From an uncultured Prochlorococcus sp. (GTDB taxonomy: Bacteria > Cyanobacteriota > Cyanobacteriia > PCC-6307 > Cyanobiaceae), in the NCBI GenBank assembly GCA_902572065.1, contig CACGEL010000020.1:1-12528 (forward strand): a DNA stretch of 12,528 nt, in the 5' to 3' direction. This document shows, in pieces, positions 5,892 through 12,528 of this stretch. The notes under the pieces are model-generated. The model saw only the letters and a list, made by a program, of their open reading frames with translations, was not told the origin of the DNA and made no database searches. The position numbers were made by a program, and so were the translations under genes. Each line of letters opens with the position of its first letter. Position 1 is the stretch's first letter.

Positions 5892-7517
5892 TTAATTTTC
5901 TTGAGATATTGGTTTTCCATAACCATAAGGTTCTTCAACTAAGGGTGCCTCTCCTTCCCAATTTTCAACAGGTGGAGGAGATGATGTTAACCATTCGGGA
6001 GTTAAAGCATTCCAAGGATTATCCCCAGAATCATTTCCATTTTTTATACTTAAAAATATATTAACTAAAAATGGGATAGTACTTATAGCCATTAAGAGAG
6101 CTCCAAAGCTACTAATTTGATTAACAAATTGAAATTGAGGATCATATTCTGCAACTCTTCTAGGCATTCCATTCAGACCAAGCCAATGTTGCGGGGCGAA
6201 GCATAAGTTAAAGCCAATAAAAGTTATGGCAAAATGTAGTATCCCCAGTTTTTCACTCATTAACTTACCTGTCACCTTTGGGAACCAATGATATATAGAT
6301 GAGAAGATAATAAAAACAGTCCCTCCATAAACTATGTAATGGAAGTGAGCAACAACGAAATATGTATCATGTACGTGAATATCAAAAGGTACCTGAGCAA
6401 GAGCAACTCCTGTAATGCCACCAAATACAAAATTTATAATAAATCCACATGAGAATAACATTGCACTATTAATGGATATTTTTCCTCCCCATAAGGTAGC
6501 AACCCAATTAAAAAATTTAATTCCAGTCGGTACTGCTATAAACGCTGTCGCAATAGTAAAGAATAATCTCATCCAAGGAGGTGTTCCACTTGTAAACATA
6601 TGATGCGCCCAAACAACTAGACCAAGAACAACTATTCCCATTATTGAAAAAACCATTGTGGTATATCCAAAAAGTGGTTTTCTTGAATGCACTGGAAGAA
6701 TTTCACTAACCAAGCCAAAAGCAGGAAGAACCATTATGTAAACAGCTGGATGAGAATAAAACCAAAATAAATGTTGATAAACGACTACGTTTCCACCTAA
6801 AACAGGGTTAAAAAAACCAGTATGAGCAACAATATCAAAGCTAAGTAATATTAATGTTCCAGCAAGAACTGGAGTTGACAAAACTACTAATAAACTTGTG
6901 CCTAGCATCGCCCAACAATACATAGGTAATTGCATAAGCTTTAATCCTGGTCTCCTTAATTTGATAATTGTTGCAATAAAATTTATACCCCCAAAGATAG
7001 AGCTGCCTCCGAGCAATAAAACACTCATTATCCAAATTATTTGTCCTGATTGAGGGGTGGTTATACTTAAAGGTGGATACGCAGTCCATCCAGCCTGTGC
7101 TGCACCTTCAACAAAATAACTTGCTACTAACATCAAACCTGAAGGTGGTATCAGCCAAAAAGCTACAGCATTCAATCTTGGGAATGCCATATCTCTAGCC
7201 CCAACATAAAAAGGAATTAAATAATTCCCAAATGCGCCATTTACCACAGGTACAATCCACAAGAAAATCATTATTGTTCCATGCAATGTTAAAACTTGGT
7301 TATAAACATCTCTAGGCATAAAGTCCGACATTGGGCTTGCTAATTCAATTCTTATTGCACTCGCCAAAGTTCCACCAATTAAATAAAAAAGAAACCCACA
7401 TATAAGATATTGGATACCAATTACTTTATGATCGAGACTGAAACTAAAGTATCTGAGCCAACCTTTAGGTTGAAGACTCTTTACTTTGGAATCCTGTGAA
7501 TCAATTGATATAGTCAT
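5892..7517 (-). CDS. ctaD: Cytochrome c oxidase subunit I (A2-type heme-copper oxidase)
   Basis: This 541-residue, twelve-helix catalytic subunit reduces O2 to water at a heme a3/CuB centre and pumps protons. Predicted ligands are all present: heme a by H79 and H393, heme a3 by H391, CuB by H256, H305 and H306, and the Mg site by H383/D384. Y260 is the tyrosine expected to be cross-linked to H256. D-channel residues N98, D109 and N116 and the K-channel lysine K334 are present. The helix VI motif is YSHPAVY (254-260): the A1-type Glu is replaced by Ala258, with Tyr254-Ser255 before the His, which is diagnostic of A2-type oxidases. The ATG overlaps the ctaC stop by 4 bases (ATGA), giving translational coupling. 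A Pro/Glu-rich C-terminal tail (about 497-541) follows the last helix. Confidence 0.98.
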   Translation of the reverse strand: MTISIDSQDSKVKSLQPKGWLRYFSFSLDHKVIGIQYLICGFLFYLIGGTLASAIRIELASPMSDFMPRDVYNQVLTLHGTIMIFLWIVPVVNGAFGNYLIPFYVGARDMAFPRLNAVAFWLIPPSGLMLVASYFVEGAAQAGWTAYPPLSITTPQSGQIIWIMSVLLLGGSSIFGGINFIATIIKLRRPGLKLMQLPMYCWAMLGTSLLVVLSTPVLAGTLILLSFDIVAHTGFFNPVLGGNVVVYQHLFWFYSHPAVYIMVLPAFGLVSEILPVHSRKPLFGYTTMVFSIMGIVVLGLVVWAHHMFTSGTPPWMRLFFTIATAFIAVPTGIKFFNWVATLWGGKISINSAMLFSCGFIINFVFGGITGVALAQVPFDIHVHDTYFVVAHFHYIVYGGTVFIIFSSIYHWFPKVTGKLMSEKLGILHFAITFIGFNLCFAPQHWLGLNGMPRRVAEYDPQFQFVNQISSFGALLMAISTIPFLVNIFLSIKNGNDSGDNPWNALTPEWLTSSPPPVENWEGEAPLVEEPYGYGKPISQEN

Positions 7518-8317
7518 AAGCTAACCTCATTTTTTGTGTTTTTGTTAAACCAATCTTTGTAATCAGATTCTTCTTCAACTATTATTGATGCTCTCATTCC
7601 TCCATGATAAGGACCACATAATTCGGCACATATTATCGGATATTTACCCACTTTAGTAGGAGTGAAATTTAATATCGTAGGTTGGCCTGGAATAATATCT
7701 TGTTTTATTCTGAATTCTGGAACCCAAAAAGCATGAATTACATCTTTTGATTCCATTTTCATAGAAACTTTATGATCAACTGGAACATGAAGCTCGCCAG
7801 AAATAAATCCCCCTTTAGGATAATTAAATAAAAATGCAAATTGCATGGCTGATACTTCGATAGATAAATTATTGCTTGGAACTTCATTATTTGATGCCTG
7901 GCTGATTCCGGCCCAAATCTTTTCAGTATTTGTGCTCATCATTTCATGGCTATGATTTAATTCTTTCATCCCTCCCATTCGATCGTAAATGTTGTAGCTA
8001 TATAAACCTATTATTAAGACGATAATAGAAGGAATAATTGTCCATACAATCTCTAGGCTTAAATTACCTTCTAAAGCTATCCCATCTCCGAATTGATCTT
8101 TCCTTTTCCTGAATTTAAATAAACTATATATAACGGCTACGGTCATTCCTATAAAAATTATTAATCCAATAATAAAAAGAATTTTAAAAAGCTCATCATA
8201 AATTGGCGCATTTATACTTGCTTCAGAAGGAAGTAAGTTAACATTAAATCCGATCCAAAAAGATATAGCAAATACAATGGAAATTATAAATATTAAATAA
8301 AAGCTTTTATTTAACAA
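7514..8317 (-). CDS. ctaC: Cytochrome c oxidase subunit II (CuA subunit)
   Basis: This 267-residue subunit accepts electrons from a soluble donor, in picocyanobacteria probably cytochrome c6 or plastocyanin, through its CuA centre. An N-terminal hydrophobic segment (about 6-23) may be a signal anchor; two membrane helices follow (about 43-66 and 91-108) and then the soluble cupredoxin domain. All CuA ligands are present: H195, C230, E232, C234, H238 and M241. Two oddities are a Met/His-rich linker (114-127) and the electron-entry segment QFAF (159-162), where many homologues have Trp. The start is TTG at 8317: an in-frame stop lies eight codons upstream, no ATG or GTG lies between, and the next in-frame Met is residue 58, inside a membrane helix. 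First gene of ctaC-D-E. Confidence 0.95.
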   Translation of the reverse strand: MLNKSFYLIFIISIVFAISFWIGFNVNLLPSEASINAPIYDELFKILFIIGLIIFIGMTVAVIYSLFKFRKRKDQFGDGIALEGNLSLEIVWTIIPSIIVLIIGLYSYNIYDRMGGMKELNHSHEMMSTNTEKIWAGISQASNNEVPSNNLSIEVSAMQFAFLFNYPKGGFISGELHVPVDHKVSMKMESKDVIHAFWVPEFRIKQDIIPGQPTILNFTPTKVGKYPIICAELCGPYHGGMRASIIVEEESDYKDWFNKNTKNEVSL

Positions 8318-8538
8318 TTTGGGTATAAAGTTGTTTATTTATATTTTCAACATATTCATTTTTTTTTATTTTGCATCTTTTGTTAATGGAAAATTATTGA
8401 AATTCACAACTTCTTAAGATTTAAAAAATAAAAGAGGTATTATCAATAACTTTTTATTGATTTATGTCAGGGAAAAAAGATTAAAAAAACAAATAAATTT
8501 TAAAAATAAAACATTTAGTTTTAATTAATGTTTGATAA
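8318..8538. promoter_or_regulatory. Divergent control region between ctaC and ctaA
   Basis: This 221-base, very A+T-rich intergenic region separates the oxidase operon (leftward) from the heme A operon (rightward). Candidate -10 hexamers are TATAAA on the - strand (8343-8338), giving a very short ctaC leader, and TATTAT on the + strand (8438-8443). An inverted repeat TCAATAA-CTTT-TTATTGA (8443-8460) overlaps the latter, and another copy of TTATTGA lies at 8394-8400. It could be a regulator site shared by both operons, but the low complexity makes chance matches likely. No RNA gene or credible protein gene is visible, only tiny open frames. Confidence 0.45.
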
Positions 8539-9507
8539 TTGAATCTAAATTATTATGCAAAAATAAGACCTTTGAAAAACTTGTTTAAAAACGAAATATA
8601 TCAATCAAGATACAAGTCAGTTTTTCTTAAAATGGGAAACCATTGCGTGTTGGCATTAATAGCTTTAATAGTTATTGGAGGAGCTACAAGAGTTATGGAG
8701 GCCGGTCTTGCTTGCCCTGATTGGCCTTTATGTTATGGAACTTTTCTGCCTCTAAATCATATGAATTTAAGAGTTTTTCTAGAATGGTTTCATCGTTTGG
8801 ATGCTTTTCTGGTTGGTCTGTTAATTCTTTCTAAATTCATACTTTCAATAATTTGGAGAAAACATCTTCCAAATTGGTTACCAAAAACATATTCAATTTT
8901 AGTTTGCTTACTAATTGTTCAAGGATCTATTGGAGCATTAACAGTAATTAATTTACTTAATTCGTACTCAGTTACTGCCCATCTTTTGACAGCTTTTTTA
9001 ATCCTCATAACAACAATAGCTATCAATCAGACTTTAGAAAATAATGAGGTTAATAAATCATTAATTTGGTGGAAAATATTATTATTTTTCCCCCTAATAC
9101 TCTCTTTAGTTCAATCATTCATTGGAGTAAGGCTTTCATCAACTTGGTCCACACATCTCTGCTTATCTTTTAATAAACAATGTTTAATATTAGATACTCA
9201 TAAATTATTTGCTATCCCAATTTCTTTTTCGATTTTAACTGTTTTGGCTATTTCAATATATAAACAAAATTTGTTCTTAAATAATTGGAGATATCTTTGT
9301 TCCCTTTTTTTTCTTTTGATTTCCCAGATTGTTCTAGGAATATTAACTCTTAAAACTAATCTTAGTGAACCTGTTTTTGTTATCGGACATCAACTAAATG
9401 CTTCATTATTAATTGCGATCCTAACATCTTTGATTTGTAGGAATCCTTATCTTAATCAAAAAATTAAACAACCATTTAATTCATTAATAGTAGGTTTAAA
9501 CTCATGA
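8539..9507 (+). CDS. ctaA: Heme A synthase (COX15/CtaA family)
   Basis: This membrane enzyme oxidises the C8 methyl of heme O to the formyl group of heme A, needed by CtaD. It shows the family's internal duplication: two four-helix bundles with the invariant histidines H85 and H148 in the first half and H221 and H284 in the second. E82 of the EWFH motif is present. Each half has an outward-facing Cys pair (C59/C65 in ACPDWPLC; C208/C215), suggesting redox-active disulfides as in Bacillus CtaA. The start is uncertain. TTG at 8539 follows an in-frame stop immediately and gives 322 residues with a 31-residue basic N-terminus. ATG at 8632 gives 291 residues beginning just before the first helix. 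Neither has a clear ribosome binding site. The TGA overlaps the ctaB ATG by 4 bases. Confidence 0.93.
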   Translation: MNLNYYAKIRPLKNLFKNEIYQSRYKSVFLKMGNHCVLALIALIVIGGATRVMEAGLACPDWPLCYGTFLPLNHMNLRVFLEWFHRLDAFLVGLLILSKFILSIIWRKHLPNWLPKTYSILVCLLIVQGSIGALTVINLLNSYSVTAHLLTAFLILITTIAINQTLENNEVNKSLIWWKILLFFPLILSLVQSFIGVRLSSTWSTHLCLSFNKQCLILDTHKLFAIPISFSILTVLAISIYKQNLFLNNWRYLCSLFFLLISQIVLGILTLKTNLSEPVFVIGHQLNASLLIAILTSLICRNPYLNQKIKQPFNSLIVGLNS

Positions 9508-10502
9508 AAAGTAATTTAGAAAACTTAAATTTCCAGACTTCAATTCGTGAACAAGTTGTACCTTCAAGAAAAAAAATAAAACTACCTGCTTGGCTTGAAG
9601 TTGCCAAACCTAGGCTAATACCATTGTTACTGGCTACAACTTTGGGAGGTATGGCATTAACGGAAGAATGGCCTTTATCCTCACCTAAACTTATATGTAC
9701 TTTAGGAGGCGGTGCATTGGCAGCGGCTGCAGCTGGAGCTCTTAATTGCTTATGGGAAATGGATTTAGATAAAAGGATGAAAAGGACAAGTAATAGAGCT
9801 TTACCCTCAGGTAAATTATCATCTAAAACTGTTTTTTTAGGTGCAGTATCTTGTACCTTTGCAGCTGCAATGCTTTTGATAAGTGGCGTAAATTATTTGG
9901 CTGCAGGATTAACATTGCTGGGATTATGTAGTTATGTGATTTTATATACCATAATTCTTAAGCCGCGAACAACTCAAAATATTGTCTTTGGTGGTGTCGC
10001 AGGTGCTATACCTCCTTTAGTAGGAGCATCTGCAGCTACGGGACATGTAGGACTAAGTGGTTGGTGGTTATTTACTTTAGTAATGCTTTGGACCCCAGCT
10101 CATTTTTGGGCACTTGCAATTTTATTAAAAGATGATTATGCGTCTGTAGGTATACCCATGCTCCCTTCCGTTAAAGGTTCGGCTTTTACAGTTAAAGCTA
10201 TTTCACGTTACGGATGGGCAACTGTTTTTATGAGTATTCTGGGGTTTTTTGCTTTACCTGAGGGAGGACTGCTTTATTTGATAATGCTTTTACCTTTTAA
10301 TGGAAGACTTTTACAATTAATAAATAGATTGAAAAGTTCACCAGATGATTTAGAAAAAGCTAAAGGATTATTTAGATGGTCAATACTTTATATGTTTGGT
10401 ATTTGTCTTTTGCTATTGATTTCAAGAACTCAACTTTCTGTTGATTTTGAACAGGAGTCTATGCAAATGTTCTTATCTCTAAAGGCATACTTTAATAATT
10501 AG
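9504..10502 (+). CDS. ctaB: Protoheme IX farnesyltransferase (heme O synthase)
   Basis: This UbiA-type membrane prenyltransferase attaches a farnesyl group to the vinyl of heme b, making heme O for CtaA. The 332-residue protein has a soluble basic N-terminus of about 30 residues, then about eight or nine membrane helices. The polyprenyl-diphosphate/Mg-binding region is N81[14 protein letters not shown]95, followed by the SNRALPSG turn. The second conserved region includes [11 protein letters not shown] (196-206) and the D210-D211-Y motif with GIPMLP (216-221). YTIILKPRT (148-156) and [13 protein letters not shown] (162-174) are typical of the CtaB/COX10 branch rather than of quinone or chlorophyll prenyltransferases. 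The ATG lies inside the ctaA stop (ATGA), so the two heme A genes are translationally coupled. The ABC ATPase gene starts 37 bases downstream. Confidence 0.97.
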   Translation: MKSNLENLNFQTSIREQVVPSRKKIKLPAWLEVAKPRLIPLLLATTLGGMALTEEWPLSSPKLICTLGGGALAAAAAGALNCLWEMDLDKRMKRTSNRALPSGKLSSKTVFLGAVSCTFAAAMLLISGVNYLAAGLTLLGLCSYVILYTIILKPRTTQNIVFGGVAGAIPPLVGASAATGHVGLSGWWLFTLVMLWTPAHFWALAILLKDDYASVGIPMLPSVKGSAFTVKAISRYGWATVFMSILGFFALPEGGLLYLIMLLPFNGRLLQLINRLKSSPDDLEKAKGLFRWSILYMFGICLLLLISRTQLSVDFEQESMQMFLSLKAYFNN

Positions 10503-10539
10503 ATTGATGTAAAATATTAAGAGAATAAATTCTAGTTCG

Positions 10540-11556
10540 ATGACTTATATACAAGTTAAAAATATCTCAAAATCATATTCTGATATTGATGCATTAAAGG
10601 ATTTATCAATGGATATTGATTCTGGAATTTTATTTGGAATCTTAGGTCCGAATGGTGCAGGAAAATCAACTCTTATAAAAATTATGGCTACTTTAGTTGA
10701 GCCTGATAGTGGAGAAGTTTTTATAAATAATATTAATTTGATAAAAAATCCAAGAAAAATTAGAGAATTAATTGGTTATGTAGCACAGGATATTGCTCTT
10801 GATAAAATCCTCACTGGGCGAGAGCTGTTAGATTTTCAGGCAGATTTGTATCATATGAAGAAACAGGAAAAATATGAAAGAATAAAAACGTTAATAAATC
10901 AATTAGAGATGAATGATTGGATTGATAGGAAATGTGGAACATATTCAGGAGGTATGAAAAGAAGAATAGATTTAGCCGCTGGTCTTTTACATTTACCAAA
11001 AGTTTTAATATTAGATGAGCCAACAGTTGGTTTGGATATTGAAAGCAGAAATATAATTTGGCAACTCTTGAAAGATTTAAAGAATGATGGAATGACAATT
11101 ATTTTAAGTAGTCATTATCTTGATGAAATAGATAAATTAGCGGATAGTTTAGTCATAATTGATGATGGAAAAGTTATAGCACAAGGAAAACCTGCTCTAC
11201 TTAAAAATAAATTAGGAGGAGATAGGATAACTTTAAAAGTAAGAGAATTTAGTACTCAAGAGGAGTCGCAAAAAATATGTGAAGTTTTATCTTCAATAGA
11301 TGGGATTAGTCAGATTATTATAAATAAGGCGCAAGGATATTCAATAAATTTTGTAGTGGAAAAGGAAAAAGATTTACTTACAAAACTAAAAGTAGAATTG
11401 GCTTTTTCGAAGTTTGAAATTTTTTCTCTTACTCAAAGTCAACCCAGTTTAGATGACGTATATCTACAGGCTACTGGTAAAACATTATTAGATGCTGAAA
11501 TTTCAATGGCAGGTAAAAGAGATCTTAAAAAAGAATCCAAGCAATCAATGAGATAA
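10540..11556 (+). CDS. ABC-2 type exporter, ATP-binding subunit (DrrA-like)
   Basis: This 338-residue ATPase energises the membrane partner encoded next. ABC motifs in order are Walker A GPNGAGKST (36-44), Q-loop Q83, signature YSGGMKRR (135-142), Walker B VLILDEP (155-161) and switch H192. The C-terminal extension (about 225-312) ends in a PSLDDVYLQATG motif (302-313), the signature of the DrrA/CcmA-like exporter group (DUF4162). A basic 25-residue tail follows. Annotations of such pairs as multidrug or daunorubicin exporters rest on family similarity only; the substrate is unknown. It begins 37 bases after ctaB and is probably co-transcribed with it, which raises the possibility of a role in oxidase or heme maturation. 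TAAAAT at 10510-10515 could be a weak internal -10. Confidence 0.93.
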   Translation: MTYIQVKNISKSYSDIDALKDLSMDIDSGILFGILGPNGAGKSTLIKIMATLVEPDSGEVFINNINLIKNPRKIRELIGYVAQDIALDKILTGRELLDFQADLYHMKKQEKYERIKTLINQLEMNDWIDRKCGTYSGGMKRRIDLAAGLLHLPKVLILDEPTVGLDIESRNIIWQLLKDLKNDGMTIILSSHYLDEIDKLADSLVIIDDGKVIAQGKPALLKNKLGGDRITLKVREFSTQEESQKICEVLSSIDGISQIIINKAQGYSINFVVEKEKDLLTKLKVELAFSKFEIFSLTQSQPSLDDVYLQATGKTLLDAEISMAGKRDLKKESKQSMR

Positions 11557-11590
11557 AAATAATATTATTTTGATAAGTAATTATAATTAC
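11556..11590. repeat. Two adjacent perfect palindromes between the ABC exporter genes
   Basis: The 52-base gap contains a perfect 16-base palindrome AAAATAATATTATTTT (11556-11571) and, five bases later, a perfect 14-base palindrome GTAATTATAATTAC (11577-11590). The first overlaps the last base of the ATPase stop codon. As RNA they could fold only into weak A-U hairpins with minimal loops, so a strong terminator is unlikely. They could be an operator, a processing site, or chance in very A+T-rich DNA. Confidence 0.5.
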
Positions 11591-11608
11591 CATTAAAGAC
11601 CTTTAAAT

Positions 11609-12433
11609 ATGGAATTAAAAGAATATAATTTAAATTTTTTGTACCAGGAAACTTTTGCTTTAACCAAAAGATTATTTATCCAATTACAAAGAAGACCCTC
11701 CACACTTTTAGCTGGGATATTACAACCTATTATTTGGCTCTTTTTATTTGGAGCACTTTTCTCAAAAGCCCCAGAGGGTTTTCTACCAGGAGTCGATTCA
11801 TATGGGAATTTCTTAGGGGCGGGACTAATTGTTTTTACTGCATTTAGTGGAGCCTTAAATTCTGGTTTGCCTTTAATGTTTGATAGAGAATTCGGCTTTT
11901 TAAATAGATTACTTGTAGCACCCTTAGCGAGTAGATTGTCGATTGTTTTATCCTCTTTCTTTTATATTACAATTCTTAGTTTTGTACAAAGCATAGTGAT
12001 AATGATAGTTTCATTTGTTTTAGGTTATGGGTGGCCTGATTTTTATGGTTTAGGAATTGTATTTACGACGTTGATACTTTTAGTTCTTTTTGTGACTTCA
12101 ATAAGTCTATGTTTAGCATTCGTTTTGCCTGGTCATATTGAACTAATTGCTCTTATATTTGTAATAAATTTGCCTCTTCTCTTTGCAAGTACTGCATTGG
12201 CTCCAATTTCTTTTATGCCAAGTTGGCTAGGGTGGCTTGCATCTTTAAATCCATTAACTTTTGCTATTGAACCTATCAGGATTGCATATACTCAAACTAT
12301 GAATTTAGAATTAGTGGCTTTACATGCCCCTTATGGTGAATTAACTTGTAAGAGTTGTATCTCAATTTTATTTTCTTTGACAGTTTTTTCTTTGATTATT
12401 ATCAGACCACTGTTAAATAGAAAATTAAATTAA
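11609..12433 (+). CDS. ABC-2 type exporter, membrane subunit (DrrB-like)
   Basis: This 274-residue integral membrane protein has about six transmembrane helices (roughly 34-52, 66-87, 108-135, 145-170, 177-200 and 250-266). It has the ABC-2 permease layout: an amphipathic N-terminal helix before LQRRPSTLL (26-34), a cytoplasmic LMFDREFGFLNRLLVAPL segment (88-105) that would contact the ATPase, and the conserved LNPLTFAIEPIR motif (213-224) before the last helix. Together with the upstream ATPase it should form an exporter with two copies of each subunit; direction and substrate are inferred from the family. The ATG at 11609 leaves a normal-length N-terminus. The next open frame begins only 7 bases after its stop. 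Confidence 0.92.
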   Translation: MELKEYNLNFLYQETFALTKRLFIQLQRRPSTLLAGILQPIIWLFLFGALFSKAPEGFLPGVDSYGNFLGAGLIVFTAFSGALNSGLPLMFDREFGFLNRLLVAPLASRLSIVLSSFFYITILSFVQSIVIMIVSFVLGYGWPDFYGLGIVFTTLILLVLFVTSISLCLAFVLPGHIELIALIFVINLPLLFASTALAPISFMPSWLGWLASLNPLTFAIEPIRIAYTQTMNLELVALHAPYGELTCKSCISILFSLTVFSLIIIRPLLNRKLN

Positions 12434-12440
12434 TAAATTT

Positions 12441-12528
12441 ATGTTTTTAAAGGAACAATTAAAAGATACTTACCAAAAAGCATCTTTGGACAAAAATAAT
12501 TTTGTCTTAGAAAATGTAATTAATAGAT
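12441..12528 (+). CDS. 5' end of an unidentified gene (29 codons, runs off the window)
   Basis: An ATG seven bases after the permease stop opens a frame that stays open to the window edge. The visible N-terminus (MFLKEQLKDTYQKA...) is polar, Lys/Asn-rich and likely helical, with no signal peptide or membrane segment. It might suggest a small soluble protein; a loose resemblance to the YqeY-type N-terminus is too weak to name it. The tight spacing implies co-transcription with the exporter and heme A genes. Confidence 0.55.
   Translation, partial: MFLKEQLKDTYQKASLDKNNFVLENVINR

Noticed and set aside
5858..6064. 68-codon + strand open frame spanning the ctaD-ctaE junction
   Set aside because: It is antisense to the well-identified ctaE start and ctaD end and has no family features.
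6415..6603. 62-codon + strand open frame inside ctaD
   Set aside because: It is antisense to conserved helices and ligand motifs of subunit I, whose sequence constraint explains the absence of stops.
6841..7089. 82-codon - strand open frame inside ctaD in another frame
   Set aside because: It overlaps the highly conserved ctaD reading frame on the same strand and has no recognisable product.
8464..8484. Tiny + strand ORF (ATG at 8464, six codons) in the ctaC-ctaA gap
   Set aside because: It is too short and too poorly placed to support as a gene; in this base composition such frames are frequent.
10811..11098. 95-codon - strand open frame inside the ABC ATPase gene
   Set aside because: It is antisense to the region between Q-loop and Walker B; the peptide is low-complexity and has no domain.
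1..12528. Mobile element, CRISPR array, toxin-antitoxin or defence system
   Set aside because: No transposase, integrase, terminal repeats, spacer-like array, tRNA gene or defence domain is visible; all sizeable frames are accounted for by core metabolic, respiratory or transport genes.

Overview
The window looks like a piece of a high-light-adapted Prochlorococcus chromosome or a very close relative. The DNA is strongly A+T-rich, the genes are short and tightly packed, Shine-Dalgarno sequences are weak or absent, and the proteins are typical of marine picocyanobacteria: an A2-type cytochrome oxidase, a cyanobacterial AbrB-like regulator, a cyanobacterial DUF2232 membrane protein and a CobT-like UPF0284 protein. 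The organism assignment is inferred by recognition, not by database search. I see no mobile element, CRISPR array, tRNA or rRNA.

Layout from left to right: (1) the 3' end of an unidentified gene (1-90), followed on the + strand by a DUF2232 membrane protein, a CobT-like phosphoribosyltransferase and a Tat-type lipoprotein resembling polyamine-binding proteins (109-2921). They are closely spaced and probably co-transcribed. (2) An aldo/keto reductase with a C-terminal ferredoxin-like domain on the - strand (2910-4052), meeting the lipoprotein gene tail to tail with a 12-base overlap. (3) Riboflavin synthase ribE (+, 4163-4822), divergent from the reductase and ending 5 bases from the convergent AbrB-like gene (-, 4828-5181). 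(4) The cytochrome c oxidase operon ctaC-ctaD-ctaE on the - strand (8317 down to 5277). (5) A 221-base divergent intergenic region (8318-8538). (6) On the + strand ctaA (heme A synthase), ctaB (heme O synthase) and a two-gene ABC-2 exporter, then the first 29 codons of an unidentified gene running off the end.

The central unit is respiratory. CtaB farnesylates heme b to heme O, CtaA oxidises heme O to heme A, and CtaC/D/E form the aa3-type terminal oxidase that uses heme A and copper. The two halves are transcribed away from each other from one shared control region, and the most upstream usable start codon of the first gene on each side is TTG.

I do not see an obviously new biological system: this is a mostly core, housekeeping region. 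The points most worth a second look are the subunit II peculiarities (a His/Met-rich linker and loss of both Trp residues at the predicted electron-entry site), the shared TTG starts and a minimal overlapping ORF before ctaA, the orphan Tat lipoprotein, the CobT-like protein in a lineage thought to make pseudocobalamin, and the exporter joined to the heme A genes.
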